This document shows positions 51,521 through 59,857 of a stretch of 64,000 nt of DNA, in pieces. A program made the translations under genes and the position numbers. The stretch comes from Flavisolibacter tropicus. Lineage in GTDB: Bacteria; Bacteroidota; Bacteroidia; Chitinophagales; Chitinophagaceae. Numbering within the stretch: the stretch's first letter is position 1; each line of letters begins with the position of its first letter. The stretch is from the NCBI RefSeq assembly GCF_001644645.1, contig NZ_CP011390.1, positions 2,221,001 through 2,285,000 on the forward strand. Reading direction: 5' to 3'. The notes under the pieces were generated by a model. The model did not search any database. It had not been told where the DNA came from and saw only the letters and a list, made by a program, of their open reading frames with translations.

Positions 51521-52183
51521 ATGAGTGCACCTACCGTTGATATTGTATTAAAATATTTCTCTGATTTTTCTCCTAAGCAAGTAGATCAGTTACGCGCGCT
51601 AGGCGATCTATATACCGAGTGGAACGCTAAGATCAACGTCATTTCCCGTAAAGACATTGAGAGCCTTTACGAAAAACATATCCTGCACTCACTAACTATT
51701 GCAGCCATATTCGACTTTCCCAAAGGCCTTCAAATCATTGACATTGGTACAGGCGGCGGGTTTCCAGGCGTACCACTAGCCATCTTTTTTCCAGAAGTAC
51801 AGTTTCACCTGGTAGATAGTGTAGGTAAAAAACTAAAGATCATTGAAGCGGTGAAAGAGGCCATCAACCTGCCCAATGTAACCACTCAACACACCCGTGT
51901 GGAAGAGATTAAAAACCGCAAGTTCGACTTCGTAGTAAGCCGTGCTGTAGCTCCTTTAAAAGATCTTTGGACCTGGAGTAAGCCGTTGTTAAAAAACACT
52001 CAGTTTACGGTTGAAGGCCCTACAAGCGATGAGGTATATAAATCCGGCCTTATTTGCCTTAAAGGCGGTGACCTGGCCCAGGAGATCTCCGAAAGCGGCA
52101 CGCGCCCCCGAATGATCGAGATCAGCAGCCTTTTTGATGAAGAATACTTTAAGGAGAAGTATTTGGTGTATGTAAAAGCCTAA
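51521..52183 (+). CDS. rsmG: 16S rRNA (guanine(527)-N(7))-methyltransferase
   Basis: A 220-residue RsmG. It contains LYTEWNAKINVISRKDIESLYEKHILHSL near the N-terminus, the SAM-binding IIDIGTGGGFPGVPLAIFFP motif, HLVDSVGKKLKIIEAVKE and FDFVVSRAVAPLKDL. It methylates N7 of G527 in the 530 loop. Normal length. Its promoter -7 element almost touches the start codon. Confidence 0.95.
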   Translation: MSAPTVDIVLKYFSDFSPKQVDQLRALGDLYTEWNAKINVISRKDIESLYEKHILHSLTIAAIFDFPKGLQIIDIGTGGGFPGVPLAIFFPEVQFHLVDSVGKKLKIIEAVKEAINLPNVTTQHTRVEEIKNRKFDFVVSRAVAPLKDLWTWSKPLLKNTQFTVEGPTSDEVYKSGLICLKGGDLAQEISESGTRPRMIEISSLFDEEYFKEKYLVYVKA

Positions 52184-52490
52184 ATGAAGAGGAGCGCTTC
52201 GCGCTATTTTGTTTCGCACAGAGGAAGGAGAAAAGGAGGAAGGAATACTGAACAAGGAAGGATGAAGAAGGGGTGACAAGTTGACAAAATGATAAGTTGA
52301 CAAGGAAGGAGGAGTTTCACGCAAAGGAGCTAAGATTTAAAGACGCTAAGAAAGACCGAATTAAATACAAAAGCCCCCACAAGTGGAGGGCTTTTTCTTT
52401 TATAGACATTTTGTATTCTTCTCCTTTTCTCTGCGCCCTCTGCGCGACACCATACAGCGCGAAGCGCTCTCCTTTATGTGTAGGGGTGCA
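52184..52490. repeat. Intergenic A/G-rich repeat words and a terminator
   Basis: About 307 bases without a gene. 52195-52345 contains words such as GGAAGGAATACTGAACAAGG, AAGTTGACAA (twice), TTTCACGCAAAGG and GCTAAG, shared with 47081-47290 and 59340-59745. A stem AAAAGCCC-CCAC / GTGG-GGGCTTTT (52368-52396) followed by TTCTTTT is a likely terminator for rsmG. GAAGCGC-type words flank it. Confidence 0.6.
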
Positions 52491-53165
52491 TTAGGCCACG
52501 GCCGAAGCATCCAGTATCTTTCCATCTTTCATGTGTACCGTGCGATCGCTCAATTGAGCCAGCTCTTCATTGTGGGTTACAATCAGGAAGGTTTGTCCAA
52601 AGTTCTTACGCAGGTCAAAGAATAACTGGTGCAGCTCTCTTGCATTGGCAGAGTCCAAATTACCAGTGGGCTCATCGGCAAATAAAATATCAGGGTTATT
52701 TATCAGGGCCCTAGCTACAGCTACCCTTTGTTGCTCCCCACCAGACATGGCATTGGGTTTATGATCCAACCGGTGGCTCAAACCAAGCAAGCCCAATAAT
52801 TCTACCGCCCGGTCCTTTACAACCTGCTTCTTTGTGCCTGCCATCCAGCCTGGTATGCATACATTTTCCAGAGCGGAGAATTCAGGGAGTAAATGGTGAA
52901 ACTGAAAGACAAAGCCAATGTGGTGGTTGCGAAACTGAGCTAGCTTCTTACCTGTTAGCGCTGTTACATTTGCGTTATTGAGCATTACCTGCCCTCGATC
53001 CGGCTTATCCAGCGTTCCCAATATATGTAATAAAGTACTCTTACCTGAGCCAGAAGGCCCCACAATACTGACAATTTCACCCTTTTGTATGGATAAATCC
53101 ACTCCTTTTAAGACCTCAACCGTGCCAAATCGCTTATGAATATCTGTTGCTACTAATACACTCAT
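52491..53165 (-). CDS. ABC transporter ATP-binding protein, LolD-like
   Basis: A 224-residue ATPase: [21 protein letters not shown] (Walker A), [23 protein letters not shown] (Q loop), [33 protein letters not shown] and [21 protein letters not shown]. The HHLLPEF.ALENV segment is characteristic of LolD in lipoprotein release to the outer membrane. LolC/E permease genes are not adjacent. Paralogous to the 43499 ATPase. Confidence 0.9.
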   Translation of the reverse strand: MSVLVATDIHKRFGTVEVLKGVDLSIQKGEIVSIVGPSGSGKSTLLHILGTLDKPDRGQVMLNNANVTALTGKKLAQFRNHHIGFVFQFHHLLPEFSALENVCIPGWMAGTKKQVVKDRAVELLGLLGLSHRLDHKPNAMSGGEQQRVAVARALINNPDILFADEPTGNLDSANARELHQLFFDLRKNFGQTFLIVTHNEELAQLSDRTVHMKDGKILDASAVA

Positions 53166-53253
53166 GCTTACCTTACTGTATCCTCAAATATCAGTAAACA
53201 ATGCCGTTCAGCAAAGCCTTTATTGCCTTCTATCCTATCTTACCAGGAACACA

Positions 53254-53284
53254 TTTGGTAAATTGGTGAATAACCCTACTTTTG
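53254..53284 (+). promoter_or_regulatory. Consensus Bacteroidota promoter of the DUF2795 gene
   Basis: TTTG (53254-53257), exactly 19 bases, then TACTTTTG (53277-53284): a perfect TTTG-N19-TAnnTTTG. The predicted leader is about 80 bases to the ATG at 53372. Confidence 0.75.
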
Positions 53285-53371
53285 CGGAAAATTCAAAAGG
53301 AATATTTCCTTTTGGCATAGTAATTATTCTTGGAATCATACCGTTTTCAGTACCGATAAAACTTTACAACA

Positions 53372-53593
53372 ATGTTTTGGACACTTGAACTTGCATCATA
53401 CCTGGAAGACGCTCCTTGGCCTGCAACCAAAGACGAATTGATCGACTATTCAATTCGTAGTGGTGCGCCCATCGAAGTAGTTGAGAACCTTCAAGAGTTG
53501 GAAGACGAAGGTGAAGTGTATGAAAGCATTGAAGATATTTGGCCAGATTATCCTACACAGGAAGACTTCCTGTTTAACGATGACGAATATTAA
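53372..53593 (+). CDS. DUF2795 domain-containing protein
   Basis: A 73-residue acidic protein: MFWTLELASYLEDAPWPATK, then DELIDYSIRSGAPIEVVENL and a Glu/Asp-rich end with IWPDYPTQEDFLFNDDEY. The ELA.YL.D.PWPATK.EL..Y..R.GAP.EV.ENL block defines DUF2795, very common in Bacteroidota. Function unknown. It has the cleanest promoter in the window and its own terminator. Confidence 0.88.
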   Translation: MFWTLELASYLEDAPWPATKDELIDYSIRSGAPIEVVENLQELEDEGEVYESIEDIWPDYPTQEDFLFNDDEY

Positions 53594-53614
53594 TAGTCTG
53601 GAAAAGAAATTGAA

Positions 53615-53638
53615 AGGCCACTCTTTAGAGTGGCTTTC
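53615..53638 (+). terminator. Terminator of the DUF2795 gene
   Basis: GCCACTCT / AGAGTGGC stem extended by AAAG/CTTT, followed by TTCTTTTTG, about 24 bases after the stop. Confidence 0.78.
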
Positions 53639-53664
53639 TTTTTGCACCTGTCCCCCTACGGGAA

Positions 53665-53717
53665 GGCCCCACCCGGCCTCCCCGTAAGGGGAGGAGCCCC
53701 ATTGCACAAGGCCTGCT
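53665..53717 (-). repeat. Long GC palindromic element downstream of the DUF2795 gene
   Basis: In DUF2795 sense it reads GGCCCCACCCGGCCTCCCCG, TAAGGGGAGGAGCCCC and ATTGCACAAGGCCTGC. It shares the CAAGGCCTGC arm with the copy at 42855-42905. A shorter GTCCCCCTACGGGA precedes it at 53650. Confidence 0.7.
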
Positions 53718-53756
53718 TTTCGACGAGGTATTACTAAGAGAAATCTTGAATAAAAT

Positions 53757-53785
53757 AAAAAGCACTCCATTTAGGGAGTGCTTTT
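53757..53785. terminator. Terminator upstream of the fabI-side element
   Basis: AAAAGCACTCC / GGAGTGCTTTT with a 6-base loop, very similar to the terminator at 42782-42817. It lies between two GC palindromic elements in the same arrangement. Confidence 0.8.
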
Positions 53786-53828
53786 CTTATGTAATATTAT
53801 TTGACCTTCTGGTGCTGTGCGGCAGCGA

Positions 53829-53882
53829 AGTCCTCCCTTCGGGAGGATTTAGGAGGGCCTTTTCCTTCGGGGACGGAGGGCC
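53829..53882 (+). repeat. GC palindromic element abutting the fabI stop
   Basis: AGTCCTCCCTTCGGGAGGAT, TTAGGAGGGCC, then a second half TTCCTTCGGGGACGGAGGGCC ending 1 base before the fabI stop (53884). The first half is nearly identical to the copy after the M1 peptidase. Confidence 0.75.
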
Positions 53883-53883
53883 G

Positions 53884-54699
53884 TTATTCGCCGCCCATTC
53901 CTTCTACAATAGCCTGGCTAACGCCTGTAAAGCTAAAGCCACCATCGTGGAATAAGTTCTGCATGGTTACAAAACGCGTCATGTCACTGAAAAGAGTAAC
54001 ACAATAGTTAGCGCAATCTTCTGCACTGGCATTACCTAATGGGCTCATTTTCTCAGCATAGTCTACAAAACTATCAAAGCCTTTTACACCGCTACCCGCA
54101 GTAGTACGAGTAGGAGATTGAGAAATGGTATTTACGCGCACTTTACGCTTTACACCATAGTGGTAACCAAAGCTGCGGGCTACACTTTCCAATAAAGCCT
54201 TTGCATCGGCCATTTCATTATAATCAGGGAATACACGCTGAGCAGCGATATAGGATAAAGCTACTACACTACCCCAATCATTTAATGCATCCATATCCCA
54301 GGCTGTACGCAGCACACGGTGCAAGCTCATAGCCGAAATATCCAGTGTTTTCTGATTCCACTCGTAGTTCATTTCAGTGTAATGCTTACCCTTACGAACA
54401 TTCAAACTCATACCAATAGAGTGCAGAACGAAGTCGATCTTACCACCAAAATGAGCCTGTGCTTCTTCAAATAACTTCTTCAAATCATCCATATTGGTTA
54501 CATCGGCGCCAATAACAGGAGCATTTATGGCTTCTGCCAGCTTGTTGATCTCTCCCATGCGTAAAGCCACAGGAGCATTCGTTAATACGATCTGTGCCCC
54601 TTGCTCATGACATTTCAACGCTGTTTTCCAAGCAATTGATTTTTCATCAAGTGCCCCAAATATGATCCCTTTTTTTCCGGCCAATAAGTTATTAGACAT
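53884..54699 (-). CDS. fabI: Enoyl-[acyl-carrier-protein] reductase (NADH)
   Basis: A 271-residue short-chain reductase finishing each round of fatty-acid elongation. Motifs are GIIFGALDEKSIAWKTALKC (NADH-binding), DVTNMDDLKKLFEEA, FVLHSIGMSLNVRKG, YIAAQRVFPDYNEMADAKALLES (Tyr-x6-Lys active site) and VRVNTISQSPTRTTAGSGVKGF. The Ser-Ile-Ala-Trp signature distinguishes FabI from FabL. The stop is adjacent to a GC palindromic element. Confidence 0.95.
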   Translation of the reverse strand: MSNNLLAGKKGIIFGALDEKSIAWKTALKCHEQGAQIVLTNAPVALRMGEINKLAEAINAPVIGADVTNMDDLKKLFEEAQAHFGGKIDFVLHSIGMSLNVRKGKHYTEMNYEWNQKTLDISAMSLHRVLRTAWDMDALNDWGSVVALSYIAAQRVFPDYNEMADAKALLESVARSFGYHYGVKRKVRVNTISQSPTRTTAGSGVKGFDSFVDYAEKMSPLGNASAEDCANYCVTLFSDMTRFVTMQNLFHDGGFSFTGVSQAIVEGMGGE

Positions 54700-54759
54700 A
54701 GACTTTTATTAATGTTTTAGTACTGTTTTATTTGATTTCGGCGGGGTAAAAATAATCCT

Positions 54760-54972
54760 TTATCTATTTGCCTGCGGAAAGACTTGTGTAATAATCCAAA
54801 CCAACAGGAAAGTATAGACAAATACAAAGGCAAAGCAAGTGAGGATATACAACATCAATTGAACAAAAGAGCGGCGTGGCTGAATGATCTGTTGTAACCA
54901 CCGGTTTACATAAAAAGCTGGAATAAGAGCAAGTAAAATAATTACCAGTATTAATAATCGTTTCACCCGCAT
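54760..54972 (-). CDS. Small two-helix membrane protein
   Basis: A 70-residue protein with two hydrophobic helices (LLILVIILLALIPAFYVNRWL and LMLYILTCFAFVFVYTFLLVWI) joined by QQIIQPRRSFVQ. It is 21 bases after the stop of the TPR-membrane gene on the same strand, so part of the same cassette. No family recognised. Confidence 0.6.
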   Translation of the reverse strand: MRVKRLLILVIILLALIPAFYVNRWLQQIIQPRRSFVQLMLYILTCFAFVFVYTFLLVWIITQVFPQANR

Positions 54973-54993
54973 ATTATAATAAGATTATGCTAC

Positions 54994-56250
54994 TTATTTA
55001 CCAATTCCAGTCCAGTTATAAATCATGAAGCCTAGCAAGTAAATAATACTCAATCTATAACCTGTATCTGGGGCAATTGCTACCACCAGTAATGTTAGTA
55101 ATCCGGTTACCAACAACAACTTCGTAAATAACTCCCTCTTGTTTTTGTTTTTATAGTGTATTGGATATTCCATTACACCTAATGGAAGTGCTAAAGAAAT
55201 CAAGATCAGACCGGCTATAAAATATTGTCCGCCCTCATCCCCAGCTATAAGCCATTCACTGGAGCCCAATAAACACAATCCACTTATCATAGCCGCTACT
55301 ACCGTTATGGCTGACCATTTTTCTGAGTTTGTCAACGCATGCTTTCCCAACGGATGAAAAAGCAAGGTAAAGTTGGCAATAGAGTTTATACTCCAGGAGG
55401 TAACTACAAATAACAGGTATATACCCCCCAATGTCCATGCAAGACCTGATGTAGTATCGTTAGTTTTAAATACAGTAATCAGTACACGAAATGCGATGAA
55501 TAGAATGATGGGCATATATTGAGCCACCTTCTTTCCGCTGTTATGCACCCAAAAGCTATACTGCAACAGCCATTTATAGGGTGGCACTTTCGATTTCAGC
55601 GATTCTTTCAAGCCTGTTTTCGCATTATTATAATTAGGTTCAACGCGCAATGCTTCCAGGAAATGTTGCTGAGCATCTTTATGCCGGCCTTTCTCTAAAA
55701 AGTTCCAACCCACAGTGGAATGAGTAATTGGGTTGTCCGGGTCTTGCGCCAGTGCATTTTGCATGGTGGCAATAGCATCTTCAGTACGCTTTAATTTGTT
55801 AAGCGCAATGGAACGGGTGTTTAAGCAAGTAAGGTTTTCAGGATCAATTGCCAGCCCCTCATTTGCTTTGTCTAAAGCAGCCTCGAATTCTTTTTCCTGT
55901 AGCAGCACATGGGCCATCATGCCGAAATACTCAGGATGATATGGATTTAATTCTATAGCCTGGCCTAGCTGCTCCTTGGCTGCTTTATAAGCGTCGGTTT
56001 GATAATATACAAAGCCGAGCAAGTAAAAGTAAAAGTCATTATTTGGACGTAAAGCAATGGCTCGTTGTATAACAGTTACGCCTTCGTTATACCGCTTTGT
56101 ATTTATATAGCAACGCCCCAGCATGGCCAGCGCATAATCGTTATTTGGATCCAGTTGTAATACCTGCTTTATACTGTCCTCTGTATCTTTATACCGCCCT
56201 TGATCTAACAAGATGTCCGCACGGTCAAGCAATACGCCAGTGTCCATCAT
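54994..56250 (-). CDS. TPR protein with C-terminal membrane domain
   Basis: A 418-residue protein. The N-terminal ~200 residues are six tetratricopeptide repeats (YALAMLGRCYINTKRYNEGVTVIQRAIALRPNN, FYFYLLGFVYYQTDAYKAAKEQLGQAIELNPYH, EFEAALDKANEGLAIDPEN, RTEDAIATMQNALAQDPDN, GRHKDAQQHFLEALRVEPNY). The C-terminal ~190 residues hold about six hydrophobic helices. Its start shares one base with the stop of the AAA gene (TAATG-type overlap), so the two are translated together. Likely a membrane anchor or client-binding partner of that ATPase. Confidence 0.8.
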   Translation of the reverse strand: MMDTGVLLDRADILLDQGRYKDTEDSIKQVLQLDPNNDYALAMLGRCYINTKRYNEGVTVIQRAIALRPNNDFYFYLLGFVYYQTDAYKAAKEQLGQAIELNPYHPEYFGMMAHVLLQEKEFEAALDKANEGLAIDPENLTCLNTRSIALNKLKRTEDAIATMQNALAQDPDNPITHSTVGWNFLEKGRHKDAQQHFLEALRVEPNYNNAKTGLKESLKSKVPPYKWLLQYSFWVHNSGKKVAQYMPIILFIAFRVLITVFKTNDTTSGLAWTLGGIYLLFVVTSWSINSIANFTLLFHPLGKHALTNSEKWSAITVVAAMISGLCLLGSSEWLIAGDEGGQYFIAGLILISLALPLGVMEYPIHYKNKNKRELFTKLLLVTGLLTLLVVAIAPDTGYRLSIIYLLGFMIYNWTGIGK

Positions 56251-57554
56251 TACTTCTTGATTTTAAGATGCTTTAAGATATCATCATACAAGCCCGACTC
56301 ATTTGCATACAGGGCATAGTTACGCGCGGACGCAAACCACTCCAAGGTACTTGGGCGGTGCTGCTTTACGGCTTTCAAAAGATCCTTCGTTTGTATTGGT
56401 TGGATTGTTCCCTTTAGCATGGATTCCTGCAGCTTTTCTTCTACCGCCATGTCAATAACAGCTTTCAAGTCGGCACCTGAATAGTTGTTCGTTTCCCTTG
56501 CTATTTTATCTATATCAACTTCACCAACCGGCTTTTCTTTCAGAATACTATTTAGTATTTCAGCACGGGCTCCTTCATCTGGCGGCTCCACAAAGATGAT
56601 CCGATCAAAACGGCCTGGTCTTCTAAATGCCGGATCTACACTCCAAGGCGCATTGGTTGCTGCCAAAATCAATACGCCTTCATTATCAGAAGAGACGCCA
56701 TCTAACTCTGAAAGAAATTGATTGATCACATGACGCATAGCCGATTGCTTCAGATCAGCGCGGCTAGCCCCTATGGCATCTACTTCATCGAAGAATAGTA
56801 CGCAAGGCTTGTTATTCCGTGCCATTTCAAAAATAGCGTGCAGGTTTTTTTCACTGTTGCCGATCCACATGTCAAGGATATCGTGTAAACCGATGGCTAT
56901 GAACTTAGCATCAATTTCACCAGCCGTAGTCTTTGCAATAAAGGTTTTACCACAACCAGGAGGACCATACAACAAAATGCCTCCACCGATCTTTTTACCA
57001 AATGCTTTATATAAATCAGGGTTCTTTAACGGCTGAATGATCTTCATGCTGATCTCATCCTTCACCCGTTTCATTCCGCCCACATCCGCAAACTTCTCTT
57101 TTGGCTTTTGCATGAAATAAGAACTGTCATCTGACTCCATATCATCCGCTACTCCTACCACTGGGGTACGTAAGTAGGTATCGATTTCTTCATCCTTAAA
57201 ACCAGGATGCATAACAATCAGACCCTGGTAAATTTCAATTGCATGTTCTAATGCATTCTCTTTAATCAGGCATTTTACATAAAGCACCTGATCCTGAAAA
57301 GTAAGATTCTCTTCTATTTGCTCATAGATAATAGTGGCCGCAGAAAACTTCTGTAAATGATAATAACACATAGCCAATCCAGAATGTGCCTTGATATTAC
57401 CATATGATTTTTCTAAAACAATTTGAAACTGCTCGGCTGCTTCTGTATACGCTTTATCATTTAAGAGTAATTGAGCAACCTGTAAGCGCAAAGGAATATT
57501 ATCGGGTGAGTGCTGAAGCGCCTCAAGAAGATTATCAATCATTTCGTTTCTCAT
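56250..57554 (-). CDS. TPR-AAA+ ATPase (Cdc48/FtsH-like AAA module)
   Basis: A 434-residue protein. Residues ~1-110 are TPR-like repeats (NIPLRLQVAQLLLNDKAYTEAAEQFQIVLEKSYGNIKAHSGLAMCYYHLQ). Residues ~150-400 form a classical AAA module: FADVGGMKRVKDEI, LLYGPPGCGKTFIAK (Walker A), PCVLFFDEVDAIGAS (Walker B), ILAATNAPWSVDPAFRRPGRFDRIIF (SRH with two Arg fingers) and YSGADLKAVIDMAVEEK (sensor 2 region). The module is of the Cdc48/spastin/FtsH class but has no protease domain. Together with the TPR-membrane gene it suggests a membrane remodelling or unfolding machine. Confidence 0.85.
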   Translation of the reverse strand: MRNEMIDNLLEALQHSPDNIPLRLQVAQLLLNDKAYTEAAEQFQIVLEKSYGNIKAHSGLAMCYYHLQKFSAATIIYEQIEENLTFQDQVLYVKCLIKENALEHAIEIYQGLIVMHPGFKDEEIDTYLRTPVVGVADDMESDDSSYFMQKPKEKFADVGGMKRVKDEISMKIIQPLKNPDLYKAFGKKIGGGILLYGPPGCGKTFIAKTTAGEIDAKFIAIGLHDILDMWIGNSEKNLHAIFEMARNNKPCVLFFDEVDAIGASRADLKQSAMRHVINQFLSELDGVSSDNEGVLILAATNAPWSVDPAFRRPGRFDRIIFVEPPDEGARAEILNSILKEKPVGEVDIDKIARETNNYSGADLKAVIDMAVEEKLQESMLKGTIQPIQTKDLLKAVKQHRPSTLEWFASARNYALYANESGLYDDILKHLKIKK

Positions 57555-57609
57555 AGAAATCAGTTTACTATCATGATTGATAGTATGTATTATAAAGATT
57601 GAAATTAAC

Positions 57610-59268
57610 TTAGTTCATCACCATTTCCCTGGCATTTTCTAAAGCAGCAGCTGTGGGTTTTTCACCGCTCAGCATTTTAGCAATAGCTACTATACGCTCG
57701 TCTACGTTCAACAGACGGACTCCTGTTGTAATGCTATCACCTTTTACAGCTTTGTATACCAGATAATGGGCATCTGCCTTGCCGGCTATTTGTGGCTGGT
57801 GTGTAATACAAATTACCTGACGAGCACCGGCCAGCTCTTTCATGATCACACCTACTTGTTTGGCCGCCTCACCCGATATACCTGTATCGATTTCGTCAAA
57901 GATCAACGTAGGTAGATTCATTGACGTTGCTACCAGCGATTTAATACAGAGCATTAATCGGCTTAATTCCCCACCAGACGCCACCTTACGTAATGGCTGA
58001 AACTGGTTGCTCTTATTGGCGTCAAACAGGAACTCAATTTCATCAAAACCTGCATCAGAAAGATTCGTTTTCTTTATAGCTACCTGCAAGCGTGCGTTGG
58101 GCATTCCCACTTGTGCCAGCATGATATTCACTTTCTTTTCCAATGGAGCTATTTGTGCATACCGCGCTTTTGATATTTTATCTGCCATTTCATCTGCCTG
58201 CTGTATCTGTTGGGCAAAGTCCTTTTCAATGGCAGTAATTTCATCGTCAATATTCAATACAGCCTGTAGCTTTTCCTCCAACTCTCTTTTTATGGCAAGT
58301 AATTCTTCAGTTGTCTTGACGCCATGTTTTTTCAAAAGCTTATATCCTAGCGATAACCGATCGTTGATCTTTTCAATCAAGGCAGGATCTGCACTAATAT
58401 GATTACTGATCCGATCTGTTTCGTCAGCAATATCCTGAAGCTCAATATATGCTGATTGCAAACGTTGTATAAGTGATGGTATATCCGCATGGAGGTCACA
58501 GTAAGGTTGCAACGCATTTACCATGGTTTTTAACTGGCGAATAATTGGTTCTTCACTTTCCTCTAAGCCATGATAAGTTTTACCCAATGCCAGGCGAATT
58601 CCTTCTGCATTGGTCTGCGTTTTCAGCTCTAGTTCTAAATCTTCCAGTTCATTCTCTTTAAACCCAGCTTCCTCCAATTCATTAAATTGAAATTGGTGGT
58701 AGTCAAACTCTTTGTTGAACTGGTTCTTTTGCTCACGAAGGGTATCTAACTTTCTACGTGTAGCTTGTAATTGACTAAAATATTGACGGTAAGTTTTTAA
58801 TAAAGGGAAATTGCCGGCCAACGCATCGAGCACTTCGCGCTGGAAGTCGCTTTCACCTATTTCTAACGTATCAAATTGTTGGTGTAGGTCTACCAATAAA
58901 CTGCTTAGCTGATTGAGCTGTGAAAGGTTTACCGGTGTATCATTTACAAATGCCCTGGACTTACCGTTAGGCGCAATCTCTCTACGCACTACTAACTCGT
59001 CCAGAATGTCCAGCTCGCGTTCCTTTAAAAAAGTAGTTACATGATCATCCAGCAACTCATTTTTAAAAGTACCTTCTACAATACATTTTTTCTCCCGGTT
59101 CTTTAAGGCGCCACTATCCGAACGCCCGCCCAGGATCAATCCTAAAGCGCCAAGAATAATTGATTTACCGGCTCCTGTTTCACCGGTAATGATATTGAGG
59201 TTGGAAGAGAAATCAACGTCCAATTCGTCAATAATTGCGTAGTTCTGTATAGATAGTCGGCTCAGCAT
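57610..59268 (-). CDS. recN: DNA repair protein RecN
   Basis: A 552-residue SMC-like repair ATPase. It begins MLSRLSIQNYAIIDELDVDF with NIITGETGAGKSIILGALGLILGGRSD (Walker A), long coiled-coil arms (LKTYRQYFSQLQATRRKLDTLREQ; LEEKLQAVLNIDDEITAIEKDF), and ends with VASGGELSRLMLCIKSLVA (signature), LIFDEIDTGISGEAAKQVG (Walker B) and ICITHQPQIAGKADAHYLVYK. RecN acts early at double-strand breaks and complements the Ku/LigD pathway encoded in the same window. Confidence 0.95.
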   Translation of the reverse strand: MLSRLSIQNYAIIDELDVDFSSNLNIITGETGAGKSIILGALGLILGGRSDSGALKNREKKCIVEGTFKNELLDDHVTTFLKERELDILDELVVRREIAPNGKSRAFVNDTPVNLSQLNQLSSLLVDLHQQFDTLEIGESDFQREVLDALAGNFPLLKTYRQYFSQLQATRRKLDTLREQKNQFNKEFDYHQFQFNELEEAGFKENELEDLELELKTQTNAEGIRLALGKTYHGLEESEEPIIRQLKTMVNALQPYCDLHADIPSLIQRLQSAYIELQDIADETDRISNHISADPALIEKINDRLSLGYKLLKKHGVKTTEELLAIKRELEEKLQAVLNIDDEITAIEKDFAQQIQQADEMADKISKARYAQIAPLEKKVNIMLAQVGMPNARLQVAIKKTNLSDAGFDEIEFLFDANKSNQFQPLRKVASGGELSRLMLCIKSLVATSMNLPTLIFDEIDTGISGEAAKQVGVIMKELAGARQVICITHQPQIAGKADAHYLVYKAVKGDSITTGVRLLNVDERIVAIAKMLSGEKPTAAALENAREMVMN

Positions 59269-59857
59269 AAATCAGGGAACAAATTAAAGCAAATCCATTA
59301 TGCTACGATTAAAATTGACTAAATATTTTAGCGATTAAGGGAAAGCCCGGCAAAACGTGAAACGTGAAATAGGTCCACAGCCGACAGACAACAGTCAACG
59401 GAAGGTAGCGTTTCGTGCTTATTGGTTTCACGCAGAGAAGCAGAGAGGGGGAACAACAGAGGCACAGGGGCAAGGAGGGGCACAGAGGAAATGGCTGATG
59501 TAGGGATGGCTGATTTTTAGTTGACGGGTTAAAAAGTTGAGGAGTTGACAAGGAAGGGAATAATGAACAAGGAACAAGGAAGGAGGAATAATGAGTGAGG
59601 AGGAATGAATAAGGAGGGAATGTTCAATGCTCAACGCTCAATGTTCAAGGGGCAAGGAAGGGAAAGGTGTGAGTGATGAGTAAGGGGAGAAGAAATGTTC
59701 AATGCTCAATTTTCAATACTAAATGTTCAATGAAGAGAGATGAAGTTGATAAATGAAAATGCACCCCATAGTGGAGTGCATTTGTTATATAGAATAAGAT
59801 TATGCAATTAGGGACTCATTTCACGTTTGACGTTTCATGAGCCTTGTACACTGCAGC
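59269..59857. repeat. Long intergenic region of A/G-rich repeat words
   Basis: About 589 bases without a credible gene. From 59340 to 59745 it repeats words such as GTTTCACGCAGAGAAGCAGA, AAGTTGAGGAGTTGACAAGG, AATAATGAACAAGGAACAAG, TGTTCAATGCTCAA and GAGGAATGAATAAGGAG. AAATGCAC / GTGCATTT around 59757-59783 is an imperfect hairpin that may terminate the zinc-ribbon gene. Frames on the minus strand here are low complexity. Confidence 0.6.

Noticed and set aside
59309..59634. Ser/Leu/Pro-rich minus-strand frames after recN
   Set aside because: They are read from the complement of the same A/G-rich words, with no start context or motif.
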